The position numbers were made by a program, and so were the translations under genes. The notes under the pieces are model-generated. The model saw only the letters and a list, made by a program, of their open reading frames with translations, did no database searches and was not told the DNA's origin. Positions 1 to 7,738 of a stretch of 64,000 bases of DNA are shown piece by piece (the stretch's first letter is position 1; each line of letters starts with the position of its first letter). This DNA comes from Catenulispora yoronensis (lineage in GTDB: Bacteria; Actinomycetota; Actinomycetes; Streptomycetales; Catenulisporaceae): NCBI RefSeq assembly GCF_039531695.1, contig NZ_BAAAQN010000024.1:62001-126000 (forward strand). The letters run 5' to 3'.

Positions 1-426
1 ATGTTCTCCTACGTGGCGCCCGAGGACGCCGAGGCCGAGCACCAGCGCCTGCTGGACTGGGAGAAGGAGTTCATCACCGCCCTGGAGATCCCGTTCCGGG
101 TGATCGACGTCGCGGCCGGCGACCTGGGCAGCTCGGCGGCCCGCAAGTTCGACTGCGAGGCCTGGATCCCGACCCAGGGCAAGTACCGCGAGGTCACCTC
201 CACCTCGAACTGCACCGAGTTCCAGGCGCGCCGGCTCCAGATCCGCATGCGCGGCGCCGACGGCGTCCAGCCGCTGGCGACGCTGAACGGCACGCTGTGC
301 GCCATGCCGCGGATGATCGTGGCGATCCTGGAGAACCACCAGAACGCCGACGGCTCGGTGACGCTGCCGCAGGCGCTGCGGCCGTACTTCGGCGGCCGGG
401 AGAAGCTGGAGCCGATCGCCGGCTGA
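1..426 (+). CDS. serS: Seryl-tRNA synthetase, C-terminal part (5' end outside window)
   Basis: This is the last 141 residues of a class II seryl-tRNA synthetase, the cytoplasmic enzyme that charges tRNA-Ser. The segment around residues 37-80 (VIDVAAGDLG, KFDCEAWIP, REVTSTSNC, FQARRLQIR) is the conserved catalytic core. The motif 3 region follows at 95-113 (LNGTLCAMPRMIVAILENHQ), with an Arg that contacts ATP in the family. The reading frame is open at the left edge, so the apparent ATG at base 1 is internal and the helical tRNA-binding arm and motifs 1 and 2 lie outside. A strong hairpin terminator begins 20 bases after the stop. Confidence 0.95.
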   Translation: MFSYVAPEDAEAEHQRLLDWEKEFITALEIPFRVIDVAAGDLGSSAARKFDCEAWIPTQGKYREVTSTSNCTEFQARRLQIRMRGADGVQPLATLNGTLCAMPRMIVAILENHQNADGSVTLPQALRPYFGGREKLEPIAG

Positions 427-446
427 GGCGAATCGGGGAACGAGCG

Positions 447-489
447 GCGGCCGTCCGGATCACTTGGATTGATTCGGACGGCCGCTTTT
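447..489 (+). terminator. Intrinsic terminator of serS
   Basis: A perfect 11-bp stem (GCGGCCGTCCG at 447-457, CGGACGGCCGC at 475-485) encloses a 17-base loop and is followed by four T residues. It lies just downstream of serS and separates it from the next gene. Confidence 0.85.
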
Positions 490-647
490 CCATGCGCCCG
501 GCGAGCTCATGCGATAGTGCGATTCCGTCTACGTCATGCGGGATTTGATCTCAGTTCGTTGAGACAAAAACCGGCCCCCACCACTAGTCTGCCGACCCGT
601 CAGCAATCTTCCAATGACTGGATGTCATAGACATCGGGGGCCCTCGG
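490..647 (+). promoter_or_regulatory. Leader/promoter region of the first CWB2 gene
   Basis: This stretch is less GC-rich than its surroundings. It holds a possible -35 TTGAGA (559-564) and a -10-like TAGTCT (585-590), but the spacing of 20 bp is longer than ideal. A small dyad, ATGTC-ATAG-ACAT, lies at 623-635. No ribosome-binding site stronger than CGGGGG is visible before the ATG at 648. Confidence 0.3.
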
Positions 648-2117
648 ATGAGACGCAGAACACCTTCCTTGCTCACCGCCGTCGCGTTGGCTTCGGGCGC
701 GGCGGCCGGTGCGCTGGCGACGGCGCCGGCCAACGCCACGGGGATCGCCGGACCGTGCAGCAGCACGCACCAGGAGACGCAGGCGAACCTGGGCTTCTCC
801 CCGGCCGCCGCGGTGGCGCCGGTGAACGTCACGATCAGCCTGGCCGGCAACACCATCGACTCCGCGCACGGCTGCACCGCGGTCCTGGACTTCGGGGACG
901 GGCAGCACGTCGATCTGGCGAACAACAACTCGGTCACGCACCTGTACCAGAACCCCGGCGACTACCGGGTGACGCTGACCATGCACTGGCCGGGCTTCAC
1001 CCCGGCGATCGAGAGCGGGCACTTCCTCTCCGAGGGCGCGGCCGGGAAGGCGCTGGTGGGCCGGATCTCCGGCCAGGACCGCCTGGACACCGCCGTGCAG
1101 ATCTCGAAGAAGCAGTGGCTCAACACCGACCCCAACAACTCCTGGGGCCAGGCGCAGGCCGCCGTCATCGCGACGTCGACGAACTTCCCGGACGCGCTGG
1201 CCGGCGTGCCGCTGGCGGCCTACCGGAAGGGCCCGCTGCTGCTGACCGACCCGAACGCCGGGCTCTACGGGCCGGCGGACGCCGAGATCAACCGCGTCGT
1301 GCCCAAGGGGCACACCGTCTACATCCTCGGCGGGTTCGCCGCGGTGCCGGCGGCCGTGGACGCGCAGCTGGTCAAGGAGGGCTACAAGGTCCAGCGGTTC
1401 GCCGGCCACGACCGGTTCGACACCGCGCTGCAGATCGCCAAGGACGGCATGGGCGACCCGAAGACCGTGGTCGTCGCCACCGGGCGGCTGTTCCCGGACG
1501 CGCTGTCGGCCGGGCCGCTGGCCGCCGGTCCGCGCGCCACCGAGGAAGCCGGGCAGGAGCCCCGGCCGGCCGCGATCATCCTCACCGACGGCGCCGGGTT
1601 CTACGACCCGGCCAGCGCGGCGTACGTCCAGAGCAAGCTGGGCACCGCGGACTGCCAGGCGGTCACCGCCGTCGGCGGCGCGGCGGTGAAGGCCGTGGAC
1701 GTGCTGGCGGCCGGCAAGTGCCACAGCGACCTGTCCGGCAACGACCGCTGGGCGACCTCCTCCAAGATCATGGAGCAGTTCCCGCGCGGCTACCTGATCG
1801 GCGTGGCGAGCGGCACCACCTTCGCCGACGCGCTGGCCGGCGGCGCCTTCGTGGCCAACCTCCAGCAGCCGCTGCTGCTGACCGACCCGGCGAGCCTGCC
1901 GGACACGATCGGCCCGTGGTTCAACGGCCTGGCGAAGTACGACGGTGTGGCGTACGTCGACGTCTTCGGCGGACCGAAGGCGGTGAGCGACCACGTCGGC
2001 GCGCAGATCACCGACGCGGCGCACAGCGGCCACTACACGTCGAACGGCGCCTCGGTGCTGAACTCGGTCGCCGGCCAGGTCACCGGTCGGATCGCCGGTC
2101 GGGTCGCCGGTCAGTAA
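648..2117 (+). CDS. Secreted protein with PKD-like domain and three cell-wall-binding-2 repeats
   Basis: A 489-residue exported protein. Residues 1-30 are a signal peptide (basic RRR, hydrophobic core, ANA cleavage box). Residues 75-115 look like a PKD/Ig-like fold (LDFGDGQ ... YQNPGDYRVTLTM). Three CWB2 repeats follow at about 138-235, 248-345 and 361-455, each with a GxDRxxTA start and a FPDALA/FADALA and LLLTDP core. CWB2 repeats (PF04122) attach proteins to cell-wall polymers in Gram-positives, so this is probably a surface protein. The tail is a short VTGRIAGRVAG repeat. The stop overlaps the convergent hutI stop by seven bases. It is one of three CWB2 proteins here. Its ligand is unknown. 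Confidence 0.85.
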   Translation: MRRRTPSLLTAVALASGAAAGALATAPANATGIAGPCSSTHQETQANLGFSPAAAVAPVNVTISLAGNTIDSAHGCTAVLDFGDGQHVDLANNNSVTHLYQNPGDYRVTLTMHWPGFTPAIESGHFLSEGAAGKALVGRISGQDRLDTAVQISKKQWLNTDPNNSWGQAQAAVIATSTNFPDALAGVPLAAYRKGPLLLTDPNAGLYGPADAEINRVVPKGHTVYILGGFAAVPAAVDAQLVKEGYKVQRFAGHDRFDTALQIAKDGMGDPKTVVVATGRLFPDALSAGPLAAGPRATEEAGQEPRPAAIILTDGAGFYDPASAAYVQSKLGTADCQAVTAVGGAAVKAVDVLAAGKCHSDLSGNDRWATSSKIMEQFPRGYLIGVASGTTFADALAGGAFVANLQQPLLLTDPASLPDTIGPWFNGLAKYDGVAYVDVFGGPKAVSDHVGAQITDAAHSGHYTSNGASVLNSVAGQVTGRIAGRVAGQ

Positions 2118-3274
2118 GACAGGCCGGGCGCGGGCGTTCCGTTCTTCCACACCCTGTGGACGAGCGGAACGCCCGGCCGGTAGGCGAGGTGCAGGAAGCT
2201 CGGGGCGTCCAGGACGGCGAAGTCCGCGCGGGCGCCCACCCCGAGTCGGCCGACGTCGGTCCGGCGCAGGGCCTTGGCGCCGCCGACGGTCGCCGCCCAC
2301 AGCGCCTCGGCCGGCGACATGCGCATTTCGCGCACCGCCAGCGCGATGCAGAACGGCATCGAGTTGGTGTAGCAGGACCCTGGGTTGCAGTCGGTGGCGA
2401 TCGCGACGGTCGCCCCGGCCTCGATGAGGCGCCGGGCGTCCGGATACGGCGAGCGGGTGGAGAACTCGACGCCGGGCAGCAGCGTGGCGACGGTCTCCGA
2501 ACCGGCCAGGGCGTCGACGTCCTTGGCGTCCAGGAACGTGCAGTGGTCGGCGGACGCGGCGCCGAACTCGACCGCGAGCCGGACCCCGGGACCGTTGCCG
2601 AGCTGGTTGGCGTGCAGCCGCAGCGCGAGGCCCTTCTCCCGCGCGGCGGTCAGGATCTCGCGGGTCTGCTCCTCGTCGAAGGCGCCGCGCTCGCAGAAGA
2701 CGTCGGCGTAGTCGGCGTAGGGGGCGCAGGCGTCGAGCATCTCGCCCTTGACCAGGTCGACGTACGCGTCGGGGCGGTCCTTGTACTCCGCGGGCACGAC
2801 GTGCGCACCGAGATAGGTGACGGCCTCGACCTGCTCACGCGCTAGCCGCAGCGCCCGCGCCTCGTCCGCGACGGTGAGTCCGTAGCCGGACTTGCACTCG
2901 ACAGTGGTCGTCCCCTGCCGCAGCATCTCGCCGGTGAGCCGCGCGAGGTTGGCCCGCAGCACGTCGTCGCCGGCGGCGCGGGTGGCGGCCACGGTGGTGC
3001 GGATACCGCCGGCCGAGTAAGGCGTCCCGGTCATCCGCGCCTCGAACTCCCGCGACCGATCCCCGGCGAACACCAGATGCGCGTGGCTGTCGACGAACCC
3101 GGGCACGACCGCGCGCCCGCCGACATCAACGCGCTCGTCGGCGTCGGGCGCCCGCGACGCCGGACCGGTCCAGGCGATCCGGCCGTCGTCGCCGACGACG
3201 AGCGCGGCATCGGCGAGGATGCCGGCCTCGGCGTGGGTGGTGAGCTCGGCGATGCCGGTGATGAGGGTGGTCAC
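2111..3274 (-). CDS. hutI: Imidazolonepropionase
   Basis: HutI hydrolyses 4-imidazolone-5-propionate to N-formimidoyl-L-glutamate, the third step of histidine breakdown. The 387-residue length fits the family. The metal-binding HAH is at 64-66 (GFVDSHAHLVFAGDR); HANQLGNGPGV, ADHCTFLD and ATDCNPGS follow in the expected order of the amidohydrolase fold. I chose the GTG at 3274 because AGGGA lies upstream at good spacing and the next residues (TTLITGIAEL) begin the conserved fold; upstream in-frame codons lie in hutF. It is the last gene of hutU-M20-hutF-hutI and ends tail-to-tail with the CWB2 gene. Confidence 0.93.
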   Translation of the reverse strand: MTTLITGIAELTTHAEAGILADAALVVGDDGRIAWTGPASRAPDADERVDVGGRAVVPGFVDSHAHLVFAGDRSREFEARMTGTPYSAGGIRTTVAATRAAGDDVLRANLARLTGEMLRQGTTTVECKSGYGLTVADEARALRLAREQVEAVTYLGAHVVPAEYKDRPDAYVDLVKGEMLDACAPYADYADVFCERGAFDEEQTREILTAAREKGLALRLHANQLGNGPGVRLAVEFGAASADHCTFLDAKDVDALAGSETVATLLPGVEFSTRSPYPDARRLIEAGATVAIATDCNPGSCYTNSMPFCIALAVREMRMSPAEALWAATVGGAKALRRTDVGRLGVGARADFAVLDAPSFLHLAYRPGVPLVHRVWKNGTPAPGLSY

Positions 3275-3296
3275 GCTGCTTCCCTGTCGTCGCGGG

Positions 3297-4703
3297 CTAC
3301 TTGAAGATCGCCCCGATCGCCGCCGCCAGCCGTCCCGGCACGTCCTCGACCAGCTCATGCCGATGATCGCGCACCGTGAACCGGCCGTTGACCACGACAT
3401 GCCGGACGTCGGCGGCGGTCGCGGCGAAGACCACCGATTCGGCGGTGTGGGCGGGCTGGACGCCGGCGAGGCGGACGGTGTCCAGGGCGATGGTCGTGAA
3501 GTCGGCCGGGGCGTTCGGGGCCAGGGTGCCGGCTTCGGGGCGGCCGAGGGCGGCGTGGCCGGCGGCGGTGGCGGCGTGCAGGAGTTCGGCGGCGCGCCAG
3601 TGGCCGCGGCGTTCGGAGCGCAGGCGCTCGTCGAGTTCCACCGCGCGGGCCTCCTCCAGCAGGTCGATCACCGCGTGGGAGTCGGAGCCGAGGTTGATCG
3701 GGGAGCCCGCCAGGTGCACCGCGCGGGCCGGGCCGATGCCGTCGGCCAGGTCGCGTTCGGTGGTGGCGCACATGCACACCGCGGTCGTGGAGGAGCCGAG
3801 CAGGTCGATGTCCATCTGCGACAGGTGCGTGGCGTGCACCGCCGTGGTGCGCGGGCCCAGCGCGCCGTGGGCGTGCAGCAGCTCGGTCGGCGTCTTGTGG
3901 TGCCGGGCCAGGCAGGCGTCGTTCTCGGCGCGCTGCTCGGACAGGTGGACGTGCAGCGGCAGCTCGTGCTCGGCGGCGAAGGCCACCACCGGCGGCAGCT
4001 GGTCCACCGGCACCGCGCGGACGCTGTGCACCGCCGCGCCGATCCGCACCGTCTCCGAGCCCGCGTACGCCTTGCGCAGCCCCTCCACCCGGTCCGCCCA
4101 GCGGCCCGCGTCGCCGTCGGAGAACCGGCGCTGCACGTCGGTCAGCTCGGTGTCGAAGCCGCCGGCCAGATAGCAGGTGTCCAGCAGCGTGAGCCGGATC
4201 CCGGCCGCCGCCGCGGCCTCGGCCAGGGCGTGGCCCATCGCGTTCGGGTCCTGATACAGCCCGCCCTTCGGCGAGTGGTGCAGGTAGTGAAACTCCCCGA
4301 CCGCCGTGACGCCGGCCAGCGCCATCTCCGCGAACACTGCGGTGGCCAGGTCCCGGTAGGAGTCCGGGTCCAGGTGCGCGGCCGCGGCGTACATCTGCTC
4401 CCGCCAGGTCCAGAACGTGCCCTGCCCGACCTGGGTGCGGCCGCGCAGCGCCCGGTGGAAGGCGTGCGAGTGCACGTTCGCCAGCCCCGGCATCGTGAAC
4501 CCGGCCAGGTGCACCGCCTCCTGCGGCGGGTTGCGCACCCCGCAGGTCACCGCCGAGATCCGCCCGGCGGCGGTCTCGATCAGCACCTTGCTCTTGACCT
4601 CGCCGTGGATCCAGGCCAGATCGCACCAGAACTTCACCGGCGCCGCGCCCCCGGGCTCCGGCGCGCGCCGCCCGCTGTCCGACCGGCCTTCTTCGAATGT
4701 CAC
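3297..4703 (-). CDS. hutF: Formimidoylglutamate deiminase
   Basis: HutF converts N-formimidoyl-L-glutamate to N-formyl-L-glutamate plus ammonia, so this strain uses the five-step histidine route. The 468-residue protein shows the amidohydrolase signatures HSHAFHR (78-84), GEFHYLHH, HVHLSEQ, HATHLS and LGSDSHAVIDLLEEAR. The GTG start at 4703 overlaps the stop of the preceding M20 gene as GTGA, and AGGAG sits eight bases upstream, arguing for translational coupling. A later GTG at 4637 is possible but has a poorer ribosome-binding site. The next gene, hutI, starts 22 bases after the stop. Confidence 0.92.
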   Translation of the reverse strand: MTFEEGRSDSGRRAPEPGGAAPVKFWCDLAWIHGEVKSKVLIETAAGRISAVTCGVRNPPQEAVHLAGFTMPGLANVHSHAFHRALRGRTQVGQGTFWTWREQMYAAAAHLDPDSYRDLATAVFAEMALAGVTAVGEFHYLHHSPKGGLYQDPNAMGHALAEAAAAAGIRLTLLDTCYLAGGFDTELTDVQRRFSDGDAGRWADRVEGLRKAYAGSETVRIGAAVHSVRAVPVDQLPPVVAFAAEHELPLHVHLSEQRAENDACLARHHKTPTELLHAHGALGPRTTAVHATHLSQMDIDLLGSSTTAVCMCATTERDLADGIGPARAVHLAGSPINLGSDSHAVIDLLEEARAVELDERLRSERRGHWRAAELLHAATAAGHAALGRPEAGTLAPNAPADFTTIALDTVRLAGVQPAHTAESVVFAATAADVRHVVVNGRFTVRDHRHELVEDVPGRLAAAIGAIFK

Positions 4704-5956
4704 TGAGCCAGCTCCTGCAACACGTCGGCGAGTGCGGTCACCCCGGCCAGGCAGTCGCGGTCCTCCGCGTGCTCGCCGGGCGCGTGCGACACGCCGCTGG
4801 GGTTGCGGACGTACAGCATCGCGGTCGGAACGGCCGCCGCCAGGATCCCGGCGTCGTGCCCCGCGCCGGTCGGCAGGACCGGCACGGCTCCGAAGCTTTG
4901 ACGGAGGGTGCCCGTCAAAAGGTTCCGCAAAACGTGGTCGAATTCCACGACCGGCGTGTGCGACTCGCGCTCGGCGGCCAGCACGGTGCCGTCCCGCCCG
5001 GCGCGTTCGCCGGCGGCCTGGACGATCTCCTCGGTCACGGCCGCCAGGATCTCCTCGGCCGGGGCCCGGACGTCGAGCCAGGCGCGCACCCGCGACGGGA
5101 TGGCGTTCGTCCCGTTGGGTTCCACCACCAGCCGCCCGAACGTGGCCACCGCGCCGCCGAGCTTCGCCTTCTTCCGCGCCGCCAGCACGGTGTTCGCGTA
5201 GGTCAGCATCGGGTCGCGCCGATCCTCCAACCGGGTGGTCCCGGCGTGGTTGGCCTCGCCGCCGAAGTCGAACCGCCAGCGGCTGTGCGGCCAGATCGCC
5301 GAGGCCACCGCCACCGGCGACTCGGTGAAGGCCAGCGCCTTGCCCTGCTCCACGTGCAGCTCGACGTAGGCGGCGACGCCCGCCAGCCGCTCGTCGTCGC
5401 GCCCGAGGGTGTCCGGGTCCTGGCCGGCGCGCTCCATGGCCTCGGCCATCGTGACGCCGTCCAGGTCGCGCAGCGCGCGCGCCTTGCCGGGATCCAGGGC
5501 GCCGGTGAGCAGCCGCGAGCCGGCGCAGGCGACGCCGAACCGCGCGCCCTCCTCGTCGGAGAAGCAGGCCACCGCGAACGGCTTGGCCGGGGTGAAGCCG
5601 CGGGCCCGCAGCACGTCGATCGCCGCGAACGCCGACACCACGCCCAGCGGACCGTCGAACGCGCCGCCGTCCGGCACCGAGTCCAGGTGCGACCCGGTGA
5701 CGACCGCGCCGGGGCCCTTCGGCCCCCACCACGCCCACAGGTTGCCGTTGCGGTCGGTCTCCATGTCCAGGCCGCGCGCCGCGGCCTCGGTGCGGAACCA
5801 CTCGCGGCAGGCCAGATCCGCGGTGTTCCAGGCGAACCGGCGGTAGCCGCCGGTGTCGGGGTTCAGGCCGAGCGGCAGAAGCGAGCGCCACATCTCGTGG
5901 TAGCCGCTCGCCTCCGCTTCGTCCACAGCCCTGTGGATGGTTTCGAGCAAGGACAC
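4700..5956 (-). CDS. M20-family amidohydrolase, allantoate amidohydrolase-like; probable N-formylglutamate hydrolase of the hut operon
   Basis: A 418-residue zinc peptidase-fold enzyme resembling allantoate amidohydrolase, N-carbamoylase and hydantoinase-associated enzymes. Visible metal and catalytic sites are GSHLDSVPDGG (His90), AFDG (Asp101), FSDEEGARFG (Glu135-136), ELHVEQG and GHDAGILA. The GTG start lies two bases after the hutU stop and the stop overlaps the hutF start. No HutG is present, and no allantoin genes are nearby. Because it is embedded between hutU and hutF, I infer that it removes the formyl group from N-formylglutamate. Allantoate as substrate cannot be excluded from sequence alone. 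Confidence 0.82.
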   Translation of the reverse strand: MSLLETIHRAVDEAEASGYHEMWRSLLPLGLNPDTGGYRRFAWNTADLACREWFRTEAAARGLDMETDRNGNLWAWWGPKGPGAVVTGSHLDSVPDGGAFDGPLGVVSAFAAIDVLRARGFTPAKPFAVACFSDEEGARFGVACAGSRLLTGALDPGKARALRDLDGVTMAEAMERAGQDPDTLGRDDERLAGVAAYVELHVEQGKALAFTESPVAVASAIWPHSRWRFDFGGEANHAGTTRLEDRRDPMLTYANTVLAARKKAKLGGAVATFGRLVVEPNGTNAIPSRVRAWLDVRAPAEEILAAVTEEIVQAAGERAGRDGTVLAAERESHTPVVEFDHVLRNLLTGTLRQSFGAVPVLPTGAGHDAGILAAAVPTAMLYVRNPSGVSHAPGEHAEDRDCLAGVTALADVLQELAQ

Positions 5957-5958
5957 TT

Positions 5959-7632
5959 TTACGCGCTTCCGCTTTCTCGCATCGGGATCCGTACGCCCCG
6001 CTCCTCCGCGATCTCGTCGGCCCGGTCGTAGCCGGCGTCCACGTGCCGGATCACGCCCATCCCCGGATCGTTCGTCAGGACCCTGCGGACCTTCTCCCCG
6101 GCCAGCGCCGTGCCGTCGGCCACGGTCACCTGGCTGGCGTGGATCGAGCGGCCCATGCCGACGCCGCCGCCGTGGTGGATCGACACCCACGAGGCGCCGG
6201 AGGCCACGTTCACCATCGCGTTCAGCAGCGGCCAGTCCGCGATCGCGTCGGAGCCGTCGGCCATCGCCTCGGTCTCCCGGTACGGCGAGGCCACCGACCC
6301 GCAGTCCAGGTGGTCCCGGCCGATCACGATCGGCGCGGCCAGCGTGCCGTCCGCCACCATGGCGTTGAACCGCTCCCCGGCCAGGTGCCGCTCGCCGTAG
6401 CCGAGCCAGCAGATCCGGGCCGGCAGGCCCTGGAAGCGCACCCGCTCCCCGGCCAGCTTGATCCAGCGGGCCAGCGACTCGTTCTCCGGGAACAGGTCCA
6501 GGATCGCCTGGTCGGTCTTGGCGATGTCGCTCGCCTCGCCGGACAGCGCCGCCCAGCGGAACGGGCCCTTGCCCTCGCAGAACAGCGGCCGGATGTAGGC
6601 CGGGACGAAGCCCGGGAAGTCGAAGGCGCGGGCGTAGCCGGCCAGCTGCGCCTCGCCGCGGATCGAGTTGCCGTAGTCGAAGACCTCGGCGCCCTTGTCC
6701 TGGAAGCCGACCATGGCCTCGACGTGCTTGGCCATCGACTCCCGCGCGCGCTGCGTGAACTCCGCCGGCTTGTCCTTCGCCAACTGCTTCATGTCGTGGA
6801 AGTCCACGCCGATCGGCAGGTAGGCCAGCGGGTCGTGGGCCGAGGTCTGGTCGGTCACGATGTCGATCGGCGCGTCCATCGCCAGCAGTTGCGGGACCAG
6901 CACGGCGGCGTTGCCCAGCACGCCGATCGAGAGCGGCTCACGCTTGTCGCGAGCGGCGACCGCGAGCTGGAGCGCGTGATCCAGCGAGTCCGCCTTCACG
7001 TCCAGGTAGCGGTGCTCCACCCGGCGGTCGATCGAGCGCTCGTCGCAGTCGACGCAGATCGCCACGCCGCCGTTCATGGTCACGGCCAGCGGCTGCGCGC
7101 CGCCCATGCCGCCCAGGCCCGCGGTGAGGGTGATGGTCCCGGCGAGGGTGTCGCCGAACTTCTTCGCGGCCACCGCGGCGAACGTCTCGTACGTGCCTTG
7201 AAGGATGCCCTGCGTCCCGATGTAGATCCAGGAGCCGGCGGTCATCTGCCCGTACATGGTCAGGCCGAGCGCCTCCAGCCGCCGGAACTCCTCCCAGTTC
7301 GCCCAGTCGCCGACCAGGTTGGAGTTCGCCAGCAGCACGCGCGGCGCCCACTCGTGGGTCTGCATGACGCCGACCGGCTTGCCGGACTGCACCAGCATGG
7401 TCTCGTCGTCCTTCAGCGTTCGCAGCGTGCGCACCATCGCGTCGAACGACGACCAGTTCCGCGCCGCCTTGCCGGTGCCGCCGTAGACCACGAGCTCGTC
7501 GGGGTGCTCCGCCACCTCCGGGTCGAGGTTGTTCATCAGCATCCGCATCGCGGCTTCCTGCTGCCAACCTCGCGCGGAAACGCTGGTCCCACGGGCGGCG
7601 CGCACCGGGCGCGGGCCACTGGTCGCGGTCAT
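5959..7632 (-). CDS. hutU: Urocanate hydratase
   Basis: Urocanase uses tightly bound NAD+ to hydrate urocanate to imidazolonepropionate, the second step of histidine catabolism. At 557 residues the length is typical. The family signature FQGLPARICWLGYGER, including the active-site Cys, is intact, as are ITLTAGLGGMGGAQ and SIHHGGGVGMG. The ATG at 7632 is preferred over two upstream in-frame ATGs because GAGAGGGG lies eight bases before it and the protein then starts like its family. It is the first gene of the leftward hut operon, divergent from hutH across about 106 bases. Confidence 0.95.
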   Translation of the reverse strand: MTATSGPRPVRAARGTSVSARGWQQEAAMRMLMNNLDPEVAEHPDELVVYGGTGKAARNWSSFDAMVRTLRTLKDDETMLVQSGKPVGVMQTHEWAPRVLLANSNLVGDWANWEEFRRLEALGLTMYGQMTAGSWIYIGTQGILQGTYETFAAVAAKKFGDTLAGTITLTAGLGGMGGAQPLAVTMNGGVAICVDCDERSIDRRVEHRYLDVKADSLDHALQLAVAARDKREPLSIGVLGNAAVLVPQLLAMDAPIDIVTDQTSAHDPLAYLPIGVDFHDMKQLAKDKPAEFTQRARESMAKHVEAMVGFQDKGAEVFDYGNSIRGEAQLAGYARAFDFPGFVPAYIRPLFCEGKGPFRWAALSGEASDIAKTDQAILDLFPENESLARWIKLAGERVRFQGLPARICWLGYGERHLAGERFNAMVADGTLAAPIVIGRDHLDCGSVASPYRETEAMADGSDAIADWPLLNAMVNVASGASWVSIHHGGGVGMGRSIHASQVTVADGTALAGEKVRRVLTNDPGMGVIRHVDAGYDRADEIAEERGVRIPMRESGSA

Positions 7633-7738
7633 GGCTGGTCCCCTCTCATTCATCCGGGCGATCGACCGTATGATCTCATTCATTCAGACCGAGTCGTACC
7701 CCCACAAGGTCGCGACCCCACAAGGGAGCACAGTGTCC
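7633..7738. promoter_or_regulatory. Divergent hutU/hutH control region with a repeated TCTCATTCAT box
   Basis: The decamer TCTCATTCAT occurs at 7644-7653 and again at 7674-7683, exactly 30 bp apart (about three helical turns), between divergent hutU and hutH. One copy lies next to the hutU ribosome-binding site. Same-face spacing suggests a regulator dimer site, but no regulator gene is adjacent and the function is inferred. Confidence 0.4.

Noticed and set aside
600..2300. Long open frame on the minus strand across the first CWB2 gene
   Set aside because: High GC keeps the antisense frame open; the translation is Arg/Gly/Val low-complexity with no domain, while the plus frame has signal peptide and CWB2 repeats.
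4704..5891. N-terminal extension of hutF giving an 864-residue fusion
   Set aside because: The extension is the out-of-frame shadow of the M20 gene; a GTGA overlap with a good ribosome-binding site defines the hutF start at 4703.
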